A DNA stretch of 64,000 bases from Marinobacter sp. GTDB lineage: Bacteria > Pseudomonadota > Gammaproteobacteria > Pseudomonadales > Oleiphilaceae. The DNA is taken from the NCBI GenBank assembly GCA_030457765.1, contig JAKDUK010000004.1:1-64000 (forward strand). Reading direction: 5' to 3'. The notes below the pieces were generated by a model. The model had not been told where the DNA came from. It searched no databases and was given only the letters and a program-made list of their open reading frames with translations. The translations under genes and the position numbers were made by a program. Position 1 is the stretch's first letter, and the number at the start of each line of letters is the position of its first letter. Below, piece by piece: positions 25,887 to 36,000 of this stretch.

Positions 25887-28702
25887 CAGGTTTGCGGATT
25901 TTTTTGTTACCGCTTTGTTTGGTTTGCAGCCTTGCCCAGGGGCAGCAATCTTTTCGGGTAGAACTGGGTAAAGATGGTGAAACCATTGCCGATATGCGCC
26001 CCGTTTTTCTGAAATTTGAAACCAGACCACTCCCTGCTATTTCCCCGGCGGAAGTCGCCAGGCGTTATCAGCGGTTGTTCGCCACGACCGATGAGCCTTC
26101 TGTGCGTGTGGATGCCTTGAATCGCCTAACGAATATACGCGACCGCTCCGGTGAAAATATCGGGTTTACCCCAGCTGAAGAAGCGAAGGCGTATAAAAAA
26201 GCGATTGAAAGCTACGAGTCTATTCTTCAGCGCGGTGCATTTGGCGGGCGGCTAGACGAACTTATGTATCAAATGGCTAAAGCTCATGCTTTAACAGGCC
26301 AAAATCAGGCCTCTGTAAAGCGGCTTCAGCAATTAGTAGGTCTTTATCCGAGTTCACCTTTAGTGCCAGAGGCCAGATTTCGCCTGGCCGAATCTGCATT
26401 CGCCGCCGGCAACTACGTTGAGGCCGAAGCGGGATACCGGGAGCTTGTCGATGGCGGCCAAAACGTCGACGGGCTTAAAACCAAGGCTCGCTATATGCTC
26501 GGGTGGGCGCTTTATAAGCAAGGACCGCACGCCTGGGATAGGGCTGGGCGCCGGTTTGTGGCTGTGCTGGATGAGTCTTTGCCGAGTGTTGAGAGTCTTA
26601 ACAGAGTGTCGGAATCCAGCGTGGATAGTATTGATGACACGCTTCGTATTCTTGCACTGATGGCGAGCCGTAAGAACGGCGCAGATACGCTGATGAATTG
26701 GTTGCAGCCTGAGGCGATGCGCGTTTGGACGCCCCTGGTATTTGATCGGTTAGCAGATTTATACGCCGTACAAGGTAATATCGAGGCAAGTGTGGCAACC
26801 AACCAGGCGTTTGCGACGCGCTTTCCAGACCACCCCCAACGCGCTGCCTTTATGGCACAGGTGGTAAGCGTGTGGAGCCGTGCCAACAAGCCGGCACAAT
26901 ACAGGGAGGCTATGGCCGACTATATCGCTCTGTTTGTGGGTCAAGATGCTTATGCCGCTCTGGAGCCCGAATACCGTAATAAGTGGCGGGAGTTCAGCCG
27001 ATTTCTTGCAGACTATCACTATGCTGAAGGCAGCTCTGCTGCGGGCGATGGAGCGACCGATTACGGCACCGCCGCTCATTATTACGAAGGGTTGGCGCGC
27101 CGTAGCGAAACCACAGGAGAGCTTTTTCGTTTGGCGGGCGATGCCCGGTTCCAGGCAAGGGAGTACCCGGCAGCGCTTAAAGATTTCCACACCGCAGCTT
27201 ACGACGCATCAGGATACCAACACAGTGCTGACGCTGGCTGGGCAGCCATTGTTCTGGTGCGTGCGGGCGTAAAAGGGGAGAAAACTTCCCCCGCGTTTGC
27301 ACCCGGTCTTGCAGACCTGGCCGCTGAAACTGACCGGTTTACAGAGCGTTTTGGTGCCGACAGTCGGGCTCCGGATTTGCTGGCTGATTTGGCAGCCCGC
27401 TGGCTAGAGGCTAGGAATCACAAGCGGGCTTTGCACTACGCCACACAAACTGTTGCGAATCAGCAGGCCGCAACAGAAACGCGGTACGCCGGTTGGTGGG
27501 TGACGGCTCAGGTGCGACAACACACCGAAGAATACAGACTTGCTGAAAAAGCCTGGCGCGAAGCTCTGGCGCTTGCCACTAGCGAGTCTGCAAACGAAGC
27601 CATGCAAGGCGAAGCTTCCGAGCTGCGAGAGCAGCTGGCTACGGCTATTTACCGCCAAGGCGAGCAAGCTGCAGAGGCGGGAAAAACCTCGATTGCCGTT
27701 GCGCATTTTCAGCGGATTGAAACGGTGTTTCCTGGGTCCGACATTGCTATTAAAGGGCGTTTTGATGCGGCAAACACGTTGCTAAAAGCAAAGGATTGGC
27801 AGCCGGCAATTAACGAACTTAAACGCTTTCGCACAGATTACCCGCAACATGTTCTTAGTGCCGGCGTGAGTGAAAAACTGGTGCTGGCCTACACAGCATC
27901 AAGCCAACCGTTACGGGCAGCCAGGCAATTGATGGCCATGGCCAATAGCGTTGAAGCAGGCGTACAGCTGGCACCGGAAGATGCAAGGCGTTATCAGCTG
28001 AGGGCTGCTGAGTTGTTTCATACAGCCGAAGCGGTACAGGAGCGCAACGCTATTTATAGTAGCTACCTTGCCACCGGCCCGGTGGCTATGGAAGCAGCTG
28101 AGCATGTTCAGCTACAAACCATGCGTCACCGCTTGATAGAAGCGGGCAATCAGCCGCCGCAATGGCAGGCAGATATGGTGACAGCAGAGCTGGAGAGTAA
28201 CTGGCACTCGGAACAAACCTTACGTTGGGCGGCAAGGTCTGCGTTAACAATGGGCGCCGAAATGGCCGACGCATTTGTGGCTGTTAAACTAGGCATTCCC
28301 CTTGAGTCTTCATTAGTTCAAAAACAACGAGCCATGGAAGAAGCGCAGGCGCACTTTCGCAATGCAGAGTCGCTGGGTGGCGATACGGTTTTGTCGGAAA
28401 CCCTTTATCGTCGTGCTGAGTTGCACAGGGCGATGGCCAGAGATCTTATGGCATCTACTGCGCCAGAAGAGCTGAACGAGTTAGAAAAAATGCAATACAG
28501 GATGTTGCTTGAAGAAGAGGCTTACCCGTTTGAAGAGCGTGCTATTGCTCTGCATTCGAAAAACCATCAGCGTATTGCCGCCGGAGAGTTTAATCAGTGG
28601 ATAGAAAAAAGCCTGAGTGTGCTGGCTGATCTGCACCCCGGCCGTTACGACCGTTCATTGCGGTGGATGAGCGCCACAGTGGAGGGCCATGATGGTGCTT
28701 AG
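25883..28702 (+). CDS. large periplasmic TPR protein
   Basis: Protein of 939 residues with a signal peptide (about 1-21, ending AQG) and many TPR units along its length, for example LMYQMAKAHALTGQNQASVK, RFRLAESAFAAGNYVEAEAG and RFDAANTLLKAKDWQPAINE. The organisation recalls YbgF/BamD-like scaffolds, but it is much longer. It overlaps the next gene by 14 bases. In this operon it is probably the main periplasmic structural component, by inference. Confidence 0.85.
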   Translation: MTGLRIFLLPLCLVCSLAQGQQSFRVELGKDGETIADMRPVFLKFETRPLPAISPAEVARRYQRLFATTDEPSVRVDALNRLTNIRDRSGENIGFTPAEEAKAYKKAIESYESILQRGAFGGRLDELMYQMAKAHALTGQNQASVKRLQQLVGLYPSSPLVPEARFRLAESAFAAGNYVEAEAGYRELVDGGQNVDGLKTKARYMLGWALYKQGPHAWDRAGRRFVAVLDESLPSVESLNRVSESSVDSIDDTLRILALMASRKNGADTLMNWLQPEAMRVWTPLVFDRLADLYAVQGNIEASVATNQAFATRFPDHPQRAAFMAQVVSVWSRANKPAQYREAMADYIALFVGQDAYAALEPEYRNKWREFSRFLADYHYAEGSSAAGDGATDYGTAAHYYEGLARRSETTGELFRLAGDARFQAREYPAALKDFHTAAYDASGYQHSADAGWAAIVLVRAGVKGEKTSPAFAPGLADLAAETDRFTERFGADSRAPDLLADLAARWLEARNHKRALHYATQTVANQQAATETRYAGWWVTAQVRQHTEEYRLAEKAWREALALATSESANEAMQGEASELREQLATAIYRQGEQAAEAGKTSIAVAHFQRIETVFPGSDIAIKGRFDAANTLLKAKDWQPAINELKRFRTDYPQHVLSAGVSEKLVLAYTASSQPLRAARQLMAMANSVEAGVQLAPEDARRYQLRAAELFHTAEAVQERNAIYSSYLATGPVAMEAAEHVQLQTMRHRLIEAGNQPPQWQADMVTAELESNWHSEQTLRWAARSALTMGAEMADAFVAVKLGIPLESSLVQKQRAMEEAQAHFRNAESLGGDTVLSETLYRRAELHRAMARDLMASTAPEELNELEKMQYRMLLEEEAYPFEERAIALHSKNHQRIAAGEFNQWIEKSLSVLADLHPGRYDRSLRWMSATVEGHDGA

Positions 28703-29177
28703 TCCAAGGTTCAACATGCGTTGGGGGATGCTGGCGGCCGTTCTTTTTCTATTTGGTTGCGCGGGGCAGACTATGCAGTCAGTGAGTCAGCCTCAGCAGC
28801 CAGCAAACCCGCAACAAGCTCTTGTGCATGCGCAAGAAGGCGCAAAAGCGTATAAGCAAGGCGATATGTCAGCCGCTATTGATGCGTGGCAGTTAGCTGT
28901 CGCGTTAAACCCACGTGACGTGGTAACCCGCAATAACCTGGCGCTTTTGTTAAAGCAGGCAAACCGTTTTGACGAGGCTGCCGAGTTATTGGAAACCGGG
29001 CTTGAGAGCTCACCAAAAGTTGCTGAACTGCACTACAACCTTGCGGTTATTTCCGAGTTGTACCTGCTTGATTTGAAAAAGGCTCTCAGCCATTACAAGC
29101 GCTATCAGAGCTTATCTGCAAGTGAAGATAAAAAGGTAGAGGGTTGGATTGCGGATTTACAAAGGAGGCTGGATTAA
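28689..29177 (+). CDS. small TPR lipoprotein
   Basis: Protein of 162 residues. The signal peptide ends in the lipobox LFGC (about Cys24), giving an outer-membrane lipoprotein in the absence of Asp at +2 (next residue is Ala). Two to three TPR units follow (AYKQGDMSAAIDAWQLAV, RNNLALLLKQANRFDEAAEL). It ends immediately before the next start codon. It may anchor the TPR scaffold at the outer membrane. Confidence 0.85.
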   Translation: MMVLSPRFNMRWGMLAAVLFLFGCAGQTMQSVSQPQQPANPQQALVHAQEGAKAYKQGDMSAAIDAWQLAVALNPRDVVTRNNLALLLKQANRFDEAAELLETGLESSPKVAELHYNLAVISELYLLDLKKALSHYKRYQSLSASEDKKVEGWIADLQRRLD

Positions 29178-29585
29178 ATGAAAAAAAGGGCCTCCCGAAT
29201 GCATAGATTAATCAAGGTTTGCATTCAGCAGTTGGCAAACATGCGCTTTTTATGGGTTGTGGCCTGGCTTCTGGTACCCGTGGTTTGTGCAGCCGCAGGC
29301 CCTGATGAAGTGGTTGACGAGGTTAGTGCTGAGAAAGACAGGTTGGTGCGTTTAAGCATTGACGGTATTTCGGCCAGTATTGGTGAAGATGAGCCGCGGG
29401 TGCTCACTATTTTACCCTGGCGAGCGCCCACGCTGCCGCGCCGGCCGCGGGCAGAGTTGGAACGTTCAGCACCGGAGCTTGTACAACCCCTGGACCCGTT
29501 GGTGCTTGAGCAACACCGTGAGTTTCGCCAAAGCCTTGGAGTTAAAGCGAATACTGGCGCTTTGCGCTCCGGAGGGCGGCAATGA
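29178..29585 (+). CDS. small exported or membrane-anchored protein of unknown function
   Basis: Protein of 135 residues. A basic N-terminus and the hydrophobic segment FLWVVAWLLVPVVCAAAG form a late signal peptide or anchor. The remainder is charged and Pro-rich (APTLPRRPRAELE) with no known domain. AGGAGG lies 10 bases before the ATG, and the stop overlaps the next gene (ATGA). Not recognised. Confidence 0.7.
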   Translation: MKKRASRMHRLIKVCIQQLANMRFLWVVAWLLVPVVCAAAGPDEVVDEVSAEKDRLVRLSIDGISASIGEDEPRVLTILPWRAPTLPRRPRAELERSAPELVQPLDPLVLEQHREFRQSLGVKANTGALRSGGRQ

Positions 29586-30631
29586 CAAGTATGAACGCGA
29601 TGCCTGCTAGCGCAGAATTTGGGTTCACAAATCCCTTAGGGCGGGCTGCGCTGGCTTCTTTGTCCTGGAGCAAAGAAGAAGGCGAACGCCTGCGTTTGGC
29701 TGTGATTACAGTAGTAGCCCTTCTGGTTTTTATTCCGCTTGCGCTGTATATCCCAACGCTTGATGTTCCAGCGCCGGAACGAGAAACGGCTGAAGCATTG
29801 CCGCCCCAGCTGGCCAAGTTGATTGTAGAGCCGAAGGCGATCGAAAACACAAAAGTGGTTGCCCCCTCTAAACCTGTTGAAAAGCCCAAGCCTATTGCTA
29901 AGCCAGACCCCAAACCGGTTGAGAACAAGGCGCCGCTTGAACCGAAGCCTGCCCAGCCGGAGGCAAGGCCAGCACCCAAGCCGGTCCTGGAGAAATCCAC
30001 CCCCAGGCCGACTCGGCAAACCGTAGAAAAAGCCCGGGAAACAGCCTCTCGCACCGGGCTTTTAACCATGAAAGATCGTTTGGCTTCGATGCGCAAACCT
30101 AAGCCCAAAGCTGTGCCGGTCATTCAGGCGAATACCGGTGATGTGGGCAGCACGACTAGTGACACGAAAACTCAACCCGATGGTGGTGCTTTGCAGGGCA
30201 GTGGTGGAGTGAGGGATGTGCAAGCAAGCACCCAAGCGAAAACCGACGTTGCAGGGCATAAAGTAAGACAAGTGGCTGCCCCGGAACCAGCGAAGCCCGC
30301 TGTGGCCAGTGCCCCCGCACCGAAGCAAAAGCCTGCGGTGGGTGAGCGACCAATGAGCAATATAAGGCAGGTGTTTGATTCGGGTAAAACAGCGCTTTAT
30401 TCACTTTATCAGCGAGAGCTTCGCAAGGACCCCACTTTGGCGGGTAAGGTGTTACTGGAGTTGGTTATCGAGCCAGATGGGTCGGTGTCCGCCTGTAAGG
30501 TGGTTAATTCCGAGCTTGGGAGCCCGGCATTGGCGCAAAAAATAGCCTTACGGGTTCGCCTTTTTAATTTTGGTGCCGATAATGTTGAAGCCCGGAAGGT
30601 GAGGTTTCCGATAGATTTTCTTCCGGGCTAA
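29582..30631 (+). CDS. TonB-like protein with AgmX/PglI-type C-terminal domain
   Basis: Protein of 349 residues. A cytoplasmic head of about 38 residues is followed by one membrane helix (LRLAVITVVALLVFIPLALYI). A Pro/Lys/Glu-rich periplasmic spacer of about 200 residues comes next (repeats of PKP). The C-terminal domain has YQRELRKDPTLAGKVLLELVI and EPDGSVSACKVVNSELGSP, as in AgmX/PglI gliding-motility proteins and other TonB relatives. Such proteins couple an ExbBD-like motor to the outer envelope. No ExbB/ExbD gene is next to it. It is the last gene of the operon. Confidence 0.88.
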   Translation: MTSMNAMPASAEFGFTNPLGRAALASLSWSKEEGERLRLAVITVVALLVFIPLALYIPTLDVPAPERETAEALPPQLAKLIVEPKAIENTKVVAPSKPVEKPKPIAKPDPKPVENKAPLEPKPAQPEARPAPKPVLEKSTPRPTRQTVEKARETASRTGLLTMKDRLASMRKPKPKAVPVIQANTGDVGSTTSDTKTQPDGGALQGSGGVRDVQASTQAKTDVAGHKVRQVAAPEPAKPAVASAPAPKQKPAVGERPMSNIRQVFDSGKTALYSLYQRELRKDPTLAGKVLLELVIEPDGSVSACKVVNSELGSPALAQKIALRVRLFNFGADNVEARKVRFPIDFLPG

Positions 30632-30648
30632 GGTGGCCCTGGTGGTTA

Positions 30649-31140
30649 TCAGTCGTGGCCTTCAATGGTGATTTTGGGAAGTGGCGGCTTGTACAGAGAA
30701 ACCTTTTCGGTAGGAGCTATAACCTTGGCTTCTCCGATGACAACCTTCTGATTGTGTTGGTTGGTCACGTTGCACTGAAATATCACACGGTTTTTTGGGT
30801 CTTTACGCAATACAGTTAGATTGACTGTTAATGTGTCATCCAGTTTTACCGGGCGTTTGAATGAAAGGCTTTGATCCAGGTATACGGTGCCTGGGCCGGG
30901 CATAACCGTAGCCAGGGCGGCAGAAATCAATGATCCGCTCCACATTCCGTGGGCAATGCGCTCTTTAAACATAGAGTTGGCGGCAAATTCCGAGTCTAAA
31001 TGGACCGGGTTAAAATCGCCCGAAACAGCGGCAAAAAGTATCAGTTCTTTTTCGGTAAGCGTTCGCGTAAACGTGGCAGTGTCACCCTCGTGAAGCTCGT
31101 TGTAGGTGAGGTTTTCAAGAGTATCAAGGGTGTCGCTCAT
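30649..31140 (-). CDS. MaoC-like (R)-specific enoyl-CoA hydratase
   Basis: Hot-dog fold protein of 163 residues. The catalytic segment is FAAVSGDFNPVHLDSEFA, holding the Asp and His of (R)-hydratases, followed by IAHGMWSGSL. It would hydrate trans-2-enoyl-CoA to (R)-3-hydroxyacyl-CoA. The ATG at 31140 has GGAG seven bases upstream, against 31173 with none. It is divergent from fadD, which supports a fatty-acid role. It is convergent with the TonB-like gene, with only 17 bases between them and no clear terminator. Confidence 0.88.
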   Translation of the reverse strand: MSDTLDTLENLTYNELHEGDTATFTRTLTEKELILFAAVSGDFNPVHLDSEFAANSMFKERIAHGMWSGSLISAALATVMPGPGTVYLDQSLSFKRPVKLDDTLTVNLTVLRKDPKNRVIFQCNVTNQHNQKVVIGEAKVIAPTEKVSLYKPPLPKITIEGHD

Positions 31141-31271
31141 TGTGTGCTCCATGCTTAAGGCGTTTGGGTGCAAGCATTTGTGGTTATGCTTTGAAACTAC
31201 CTCATCGTTAACAAAACTGCTATTCTCTCCCGACTTTTTTGAGCCTGATACCTATGTCGTGTTGATTTTTG

Positions 31272-31301
31272 GTCAACCTGGCATACGTGAATCATTATAA
31301 T
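31272..31301 (+). promoter_or_regulatory. candidate sigma-70 promoter of fadD
   Basis: A perfect -10 TATAAT lies at 31296-31301; the -35 (GTCAAC or TCAACC) is weak. Initiation near 31308 would make the upstream ATG at 31300 unusable, which agrees with the fadD start at 31327. Confidence 0.4.
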
Positions 31302-31326
31302 GAAAAGCGCCAGACAGGAGATGGTG

Positions 31327-33003
31327 ATGGATTTTGAGACGTTCTATCAAGACAAATACCCCGCCAGTGTTCCCCGTGAAGTGGATTTGGATAAATACAG
31401 CAGCATGGTGGATGTATTTGAGCAGGCGGTAAAAAAGTACCCAGACCGTCCCGCCTTCAGCTCTGTTGGTGTAACGCTCACTTATCGTGATCTGGACACT
31501 CAAACCCGTAACTTTGCGGCCTGGCTGCAAAACAAAACGGATCTTAAGCCCGGCGACCGTATTGCCGTGCAAATGCCCAACTTGAACCAGTACCCGGTTG
31601 TAGTATTTGGGGCCATGCGTGCCGGTTTGATTGTGGTAAACACCAACCCGCTGTATACCACCCGCGAGATGGAGCACCAATTTAATGATTCTGGTGCCAA
31701 GGCGTTGGTTATACTGGCAAACATGGCGGAAAACGCCGAGAAAGTTCTGCCCCATACCAGCATTGAACACGTCATTGTGACAGAAATCGCCGACATGCAT
31801 TCGCCCATCAAGCGCATGCTGATGAACGCGGTCGTGAAGCATGTGAAAAAAATGGTGCCGCCATTCAGCATTCCGCAGGCTCATAAATTGCCCGCCGTGC
31901 TCAGCGCCGGCGCTCGCGAAAAGTTCACGCCGGTTCAGTGCAAGACCGACGATATAGCCGTGTTGCAGTATACGGGCGGCACAACCGGCGTTGCCAAGGG
32001 TGCCATGCTCACTCATGGCAACCTCGTAGCGAATCTGTTGCAGGTTCGGCCAATGATGGAAGATTCAGTAATTGAAGGCCAGGAAGTGGTGATTGCGCCT
32101 TTGCCGCTTTATCACATTTATTCCTTCACGCTGAACTGCGGCATTATGCTCGAAGCTGGCAGCCATAACATACTTATCCCGAACCCGAGGGACATACCGG
32201 GCTTTGTGAAAGAGTTGCAGAACCACAAGTTTACGGCTTTTCTCGGTCTGAACACCTTGTTTGTCGCACTGTGTAATAACGAAGATTTCCAAAAACTCGA
32301 CCTTAGCCATCTTAAACTAACGTCTTCTGGTGGCATGGCGCTGACGAGCGACACAGCAAAAATGTGGGAGCGGGTCACGGGCTGCGCTATCTCTGAAGGG
32401 TTCGGCATGACCGAAACCTCTCCGGTCGTCACGTTCAACCCGGGCAGTGCCATTCAGCTTGGCACGATTGGCTTGCCGGTGCCTTCTACCAAGGTTAAAA
32501 CCATTGATGACGATGGCAACGAAACGCCGTTGGGTGAAGCGGGCGAGTTGTGTGTAAAAGGCCCACAGGTGATGCGCGGTTATTGGCAGCGCCCGGAAGA
32601 CACTCAAAAGTCGTTCACTGACGATGGCTATATTCAAACCGGGGATGTGGCTGTTATCCAGGAGGATGGCTATATACGCATTGTTGACCGCAAAAAAGAC
32701 ATGATCATCGTTTCCGGGTTTAACGTTTTCCCTAACGAGATTGAAGATGTTTTATCCAGTCACCCCAAGGTAGTTGAGTGTGCGGCTGTGGGTGTGCCTG
32801 ATGCCAAAAGCGGCGAAGCCGTTAAAGCCTACCTTGTGGCTTCGGCTGAAGGTGTCACGGAAAACGAGCTCAAAGAGTTTTGTCGTGAGCGCCTGACAGC
32901 CTATAAAGTGCCCCGTTATTTTGAGTTCCGCGATGAGCTGCCCAAAACCAACGTGGGCAAGATCCTGCGCCGTGAGCTGCGCGACGAACCGGATAACAAG
33001 TAA
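31327..33003 (+). CDS. fadD: long-chain-fatty-acid-CoA ligase
   Basis: Acyl-CoA synthetase of about 558 residues that activates long-chain fatty acids with ATP and CoA. The AMP-binding motif is YTGGTTGVAKGAM, and the FACS region is GYIQTGDVAVIQEDGYIRIVDR; the C-terminal Lys is in KTNVGKILRREL. The start at 31327 has AGGAG six bases upstream; the other ATGs at 31300 and 31321 are too close to or before this site. Length matches E. coli FadD (561). It is divergent from the MaoC-like hydratase. Confidence 0.95.
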   Translation: MDFETFYQDKYPASVPREVDLDKYSSMVDVFEQAVKKYPDRPAFSSVGVTLTYRDLDTQTRNFAAWLQNKTDLKPGDRIAVQMPNLNQYPVVVFGAMRAGLIVVNTNPLYTTREMEHQFNDSGAKALVILANMAENAEKVLPHTSIEHVIVTEIADMHSPIKRMLMNAVVKHVKKMVPPFSIPQAHKLPAVLSAGAREKFTPVQCKTDDIAVLQYTGGTTGVAKGAMLTHGNLVANLLQVRPMMEDSVIEGQEVVIAPLPLYHIYSFTLNCGIMLEAGSHNILIPNPRDIPGFVKELQNHKFTAFLGLNTLFVALCNNEDFQKLDLSHLKLTSSGGMALTSDTAKMWERVTGCAISEGFGMTETSPVVTFNPGSAIQLGTIGLPVPSTKVKTIDDDGNETPLGEAGELCVKGPQVMRGYWQRPEDTQKSFTDDGYIQTGDVAVIQEDGYIRIVDRKKDMIIVSGFNVFPNEIEDVLSSHPKVVECAAVGVPDAKSGEAVKAYLVASAEGVTENELKEFCRERLTAYKVPRYFEFRDELPKTNVGKILRRELRDEPDNK

Positions 33004-33008
33004 TTACG

Positions 33009-36000
33009 GTGACATTGCAACCTGATGACAACGCCTCAGTAAAAGCCGCCTTGCAAGCGATAATGGAGCAGCTGCCTGCCTGCAATCAGCAGGAAGCTGC
33101 CCGCATCGTTAAATTGGTGGCAAGAACCAAGGGAAAGCCTGGCCAGAAAGATCTGGAGAAAATGGCAAACTGGCTTGAGCGTGGCCGACAAAAGGTACGC
33201 CAGCGCCAGAGTCTGCATAAGCCGGCCAGCTTCCCTGCAGGCTTGCCGGTTTCAGATCGTGTGGATGATATCCGTGAAGCGATCGAAAACCATCAGGTTG
33301 TGATTATTGCCGGCGAAACCGGCTCGGGTAAAACCACCCAGATTCCCAAAATCTGCATGGACAGCGGTCGCGGCACCCGCGGCCTTATTGGCCACACCCA
33401 GCCAAGACGCCTTGCAGCTCGCAGTGTTTCTGCCCGTATTGCCGAGGAGATTGGCGAGCAGGTGGGGCAGCAGATTGGTTATCAGGTGCGTTTTACCGAT
33501 AACACGTCGGAACAATCCCGGGTCAAGGTTATGACCGACGGGATTCTGCTGGCAGAAGTCCAGCACGACCGCTTTCTTGATCGCTACGACACACTTATTA
33601 TTGATGAGGCCCACGAACGCAGCCTGAACATCGATTTTCTGCTTGGCTACATCAAACAGCTTCTTCCCAAGCGCCCCGATCTGAAGGTCATTATCACGTC
33701 TGCCACCATTGAGGTGGATCGGTTCAGTGACTTTTTCGACAAGGCGCCGGTTCTTGAGGTCAGTGGTCGTACCTTTCCGGTAGATATCCGCTATCGTCCA
33801 CTTGCTGGCGATGAGGATGATCGCGATCAGGGGTGGAGCGATGGCGTTCTTGCCGCCATTGACGAAATCGAACAGCACGAGCGAAGCGAAAAACTGCCAC
33901 CGGGCGATGTGCTCATATTTCTGCCGGGCGAGCGTGAGATACGTAACTTGAGCAAGGTGCTTCGCCATGCCGAGTTAAGGCACACCGAAGTGCTTCCGCT
34001 GTATTCCCGGCTGAGCAATCAGGAGCAAAACCGGGTGTTCCAGGGCCATAGTGGCCGCAGAATTGTGCTCTCTACCAACGTAGCGGAAACCTCATTAACG
34101 GTGCCCGGCATTCGCTATGTGATCGATGCCGGTGTTGCCCGGGTCAGCCGTTACAGTGTTCGCTCCAAAATACAACGCCTGCCCATAGAGCCTATATCCC
34201 AGGCCAGTGCCAATCAGCGGGCAGGGCGATGTGGTCGGGTTGCGCCGGGTATCTGTTTTCGCTTGTACGACGAAGCAGACTTTTTAAACCGATCCGAATA
34301 CACAGACCCGGAAATCCTGCGCACCAATCTGGCCTCGGTTATTTTGCAGATGACCACCTCTGGCCTTGGCGAAATTCGGCATTTCCCGTTTCTGGAAGCA
34401 CCAGACAAACGCCTGATTAACGATGGTTACAAACTACTTGAAGAACTGAGTGCGGTTGATAGCCAGCGCCGGGTAACACAGCTGGGGCGCACTATGGCCA
34501 AGTTGCCATTGGACCCACGCCTTGCGCGCATGCTGGTAACGGCAGCCGGGCAGAGTAGCCTGGCAGAAACACTGGTGATTATTGCCGGGCTGAGTGTTCA
34601 GGACCCGAGAGAGCGGCCCCAGGACAAACAGCAGGCTTCAGATCAGGCCCACGCGCCCTTCAATGACAAAGAGTCAGACTTTATGACTCTGCTCAATATC
34701 TGGAATTTTTATGAGGAACAGCGCCAGGAGCTTTCCCAGAATCAACTGAAAAAAGTCTGTCAGAAGAGCTTTCTGAGCTGGATGCGCATGCGCGAATGGC
34801 GCGATATTCATCGCCAGCTTACATTGATCTGCCGTGACCAAAAACTCTCGTTCAACAAAGAAACCGCCAGCTACGATGCCGTACATAAGGCTATTTTGGC
34901 GGGGCTTTTGGGGCAAGTAGCCGTAAAAGTTGAGAAGAAGGAATATCTGGCCACTCGAAATCGCAAGGTAATGATCTTTCCCGGGTCAAAAGTGTCTAAA
35001 ACCGGCCCCAAATGGATAGTGGCCACAGAGATTGTTGAAACCAGCCGGGTGTTTGCCCGCATGGTGGCCGCCATTCAGCCCGAATGGATAGAGCCACTTG
35101 CCGGGCATGTGGTGAAACATCATTATTTTGAACCCCATTGGGAGCAAAAGCGTGCCCAAGTGATGGGCTATGAGAAAATCACCCTGTATGGCCTTGATGT
35201 GGTGCCTAAACGGGCCATAGCCTTCAGCAAAATAGACCCTGTTGAATGCCGTAACCTGTTTATACGTCATGCTCTGGTGGACGGCGATTATCGTTCAAAA
35301 GCGCCCTTTATCAGCCGCAACCGAGAGATGCTCGCGAGCGTAGAGGCGCTTGAAAACAAAACGCGCCGCCGGGATTTGCTGGTAGATGATGAAGTGTTGG
35401 TGGGTTTTTACGATGAGCGTTTGCCGGCCAACATTGTCAGTGGCCGTCATTTTGAAAGCTGGTGGAAGAGCCTGACCGCTGACGAACTACGAAACCTGGA
35501 GCTTACGGAGGACGATGTTCTTCAAAGGCCGGTTGATGCCCAGGCAGCCGATTTGTATCCGGACTTTCTGGAGTGGGAGGGTGTTCGCTACCCGCTCAGT
35601 TACGAGTTTGAGCCTACCAGCGAGCGCGACGGTGTGACGCTTCAGGTCCCTTTAATGGCCCTTAAGCAAATTCCCGCCCGGCGCCTGGAGTGGTTGGTGC
35701 CAGGGCTGCTTCGGGAAAAGTGCGTGGCGTTGGTTAAAGGCCTGCCAAAGTCATTGCGGCGTAATTTTGTGCCTGTGCCGGATTTTGTGGATGCGGCTGT
35801 CGCCAACCTTCATCCCTCAAACGAACCGCTTGCTTTGCAGTTAGGAGAGCAGTTGCGTCGCATGACCGGGGTGCGTATCGATCCGCAAACCTGGCCTGAC
35901 GATGAACTGCCCCGCCACCTGAGAATGAATCTGAGAGTGCTTGGCGATGGTGGCAAAATCATCGCGGAAAGTCGCGAAGCAGACACACTTCAGGGTCAGC

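Noticed and set aside
29542-30123. Leftward 193-residue Gly/Ser-rich ORF
   Set aside because: Shadow of the Pro/Lys-rich spacer of the TonB-like gene.
31260-31290. FadR-like operator before fadD
   Set aside because: TTGGTCAACCTGG resembles part of the site but lacks correct half-site spacing.
31273-32016. Leftward 247-residue ORF rich in His and Asn
   Set aside because: Antisense shadow of fadD, which has clear ligase motifs throughout.
33252-33968. Leftward 238-residue ORF
   Set aside because: Lies fully inside hrpA, antisense to its helicase motifs; no homology recognised.
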